DNA of 64,000 bases from the NCBI GenBank assembly GCA_013396635.1, contig WBMW01005531.1, forward strand, positions 168,148 to 232,147. Reading direction: 5' to 3'. Position 1 is the stretch's first letter. Each line of letters starts with the position of its first letter. This DNA is from Penelope pileata. Its lineage: Eukaryota; Chordata; Aves; Galliformes; Cracidae. The notes under the pieces are model-generated. The model ran no database searches and was not told the DNA's origin. It saw only the letters and a program-made list of their open reading frames with translations. The position numbers were made by a program, and so were the translations under genes. Shown in pieces: positions 62,236 through 64,000 of this stretch.

Positions 62236-64000
62236 TTGCCGTAGATCAGTGTTTAGTTTCTTTGCTTTATTGCATCTTGTTATTGATCACCAATGCAGAT
62301 TTTCTGCAGGAATTTCATTGCTGCTGCACGGCAGGTGGGGCACAAATTGCCTGCTGTCTCCGCTTCATGGTGTCTGTCTTTCTTTCTGCAGCCAGGTCTT
62401 CAAATCCTGAGACAGTTTCCAGCTTTGGTCTCTGTCTCTGGCAGCTCGGGAGACAGCGATTCCATGGGTTTTTGGGGGTGTGTTGGGCTTTTCTCAATCT
62501 CACATCACTTATCTGCTTTTTGAAATGGTTCATGCATAGTTTTGGTCCAGGGCTGAGCCTCACCAAAGGGCTGTGCTGGCAGACAAGGCGCTGGGTGGAC
62601 CCGGACAGATGGGGGCTACGCAGCGACTTCCTTCTCAAATAAGTGTACACAGAGAGAATTACTGGGTTTATCCTGCAAGGCAAAATCTGGAGCATTAGGG
62701 AACTCTGCATCGCATTTGCCCAAACTTGGTAGATCAGCCTTATGTTTACTCTCCTGGCACATGGGCCTTATTTGGTCTTGTGCTTTCGTGGAACCGGAAT
62801 ATTTGGCATTCCTGTCTCCCTTCGTTTGGTGGCCTGGAGCTGCAGGCACCTCCAGCTCAGCTGTTCTGCGCAAACACTGCTGGGGCCGTTCCCTTCGAGG
62901 AGCTCGGGCAGGGAGGGATGCTCTGCTGGAAGGGGTGGGTGTCAGGGTTTGAAGGAACACGGCTGTGCTCGGGGGGCTGCACGGACTGCAGGCTCGGGTA
63001 ATTACCTGGGCAGCAGCACAGAGCTCAGAGCAGGTGCAGCAAGGTTTGGATGTGCCTCCCAGAAATGGGATTTGCCTCTGGTGATGAGCCCGGTGCATCC
63101 CTCCCTCCCGGAGCGGGGAGGCCGCAGTGGCTCGGTGCTCCAGGGGCACTTCCCCTTCCCTGGGGGCTTTACCCGGGGTTTCCGTGCCCGTGCCCTGGTT
63201 TCACAGCTCAGGCTGCAGTTTGCTCACAGATGCTGGGATGCAGCCCTGGGGCTGACCCTGTGTGTGCCTTGGCCACTGCTCTCTGCAGGGATAACAGCAT
63301 TGTAACGGAGCACCACAGCTTCCCCCTCGTGCAGGCACGGTTCCTTCTGCTCACGGATACGCTCCTGAAACTTTTCTAACATCTCTGGTTTGGGCTGTGC
63401 TGGGGATTGGGGCTGCCACTGTTCTGCAGGATGGAGGGAGCTCTCGGGGACCTCCCGCCGTCCTCATCGCGTCACCTTTACACCGTGCTGTCGGCTTAAT
63501 GGGGAGGAAAGATAAACAAACGTGGTGCAAAAAATACACACAGTGAGCCCGAAGCGGTGGCAGGTGGCTGGAGGAGCTCCCACGGGCTGCCACTGCCATC
63601 ACTACAAACCCCTCCAGGTGTGGGCAAAGGGCTGGAGAGCTCTGGGCTGATTTTTTGGAGGGTTTTAATCGAATTCCTCAATGCTGAGGAAGAAATCGGT
63701 GCTTCTGAAGCATCTTCCCGTCGGCTGCCCCCCACCCAGCCCCACGTACCCCTGCTCTGCTGCAGGAGGGGGGCGGTGGGGAGGGAACCCCCCCGTCCGA
63801 TGCTGTTTGTTTGTGGTGTTGCTTTAACCAAAGTGGCTGGAGCGCAGTAATTAAAGGCTCAGTGGCTCTAATTGGAATAGGTTTAAACTGGAGGTCAAAA
63901 TCCCTTCTGGCACTTCCTCTGCCTAATAACCATCAACAGAAATCAAACAAATCCAACTGGCTCCAGCCACTAATCTGCAGCAAGCAAAGGTCGCGGTGCC
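62236..64000. other. Region downstream of NDFIP1, nothing recognised
   Basis: GC content rises again and open frames occur on both strands, but none has a recognisable domain or convincing splice structure. In human the next gene is SPRY4 on the opposite strand, and no SPRY4 coding sequence is seen here. No repeat was recognised. Confidence 0.5.

Noticed and set aside
1..64000. CRISPR arrays, prokaryotic defence or mobile systems, integrated viral genes
   Set aside because: None was seen. Spliced vertebrate genes account for all convincing coding sequence, and no spaced direct repeats, LTR pairs or viral reading frames were recognised.

Overview
This is a vertebrate nuclear window, almost certainly from a bird and most likely a galliform such as chicken. 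The basis is GT-AG introns of moderate size, CpG-island promoters, CR1-type LINE fragments as the only clear interspersed repeats, and ortholog proteins close to but distinct from their mammalian counterparts. I cannot prove the species from sequence alone. Nothing in the window looks bacterial, viral or like a novel defence or mobile system. It is an ordinary gene-dense euchromatic stretch with five recognisable protein-coding genes.

Layout, left to right. (1) 1-4581, minus strand: the 5' part of ZCCHC10. Coding exon 1 and the zinc-knuckle exon are present; the serine-rich 3' part lies beyond the left edge. (2) 4582-13080: an 8.5 kb intergenic stretch with no supported gene. It holds a strong IRF/ISRE-like element at 11585-11600. 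(3) 13080-29260, plus strand: HSPA4, a complete 19-exon HSP110-family gene encoding 840 aa, with a CpG promoter that carries a TCTCGCGAGA palindrome. (4) 29260-30665: a short intergenic stretch ending in a 275-base N gap. (5) 30666 to about 37165, plus strand: RNF14, a complete RBR E3 ligase of 473 aa with one upstream non-coding exon. (6) 39823-43236, minus strand: GNPDA1, complete, 6 exons, 288 aa, convergent with RNF14. (7) 43330-47490: intergenic, with two CR1 fragments. (8) About 47500-62235, plus strand: NDFIP1. Exons 2-7 are clear (200 codons) but the short first coding exon is not visible; a single N sits in its CpG island. The 3' UTR is long and has several poly(A) signals. (9) 62240-64000: no gene seen.

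The genes share no operon-like logic. By theme they cover proteostasis (HSPA4 as an HSC70/HSP70 nucleotide exchange factor), ubiquitin signalling (RNF14 as an RBR ligase, NDFIP1 as a NEDD4-family adaptor) and hexosamine metabolism (GNPDA1). The order ZCCHC10-HSPA4 and the order RNF14-GNPDA1-NDFIP1 both match human 5q31. In human, however, the two blocks are several megabases apart, whereas here they abut across the N gap. That junction is the most interesting structural point, either a lineage rearrangement or an assembly join. The missing NDFIP1 exon 1 is the second.
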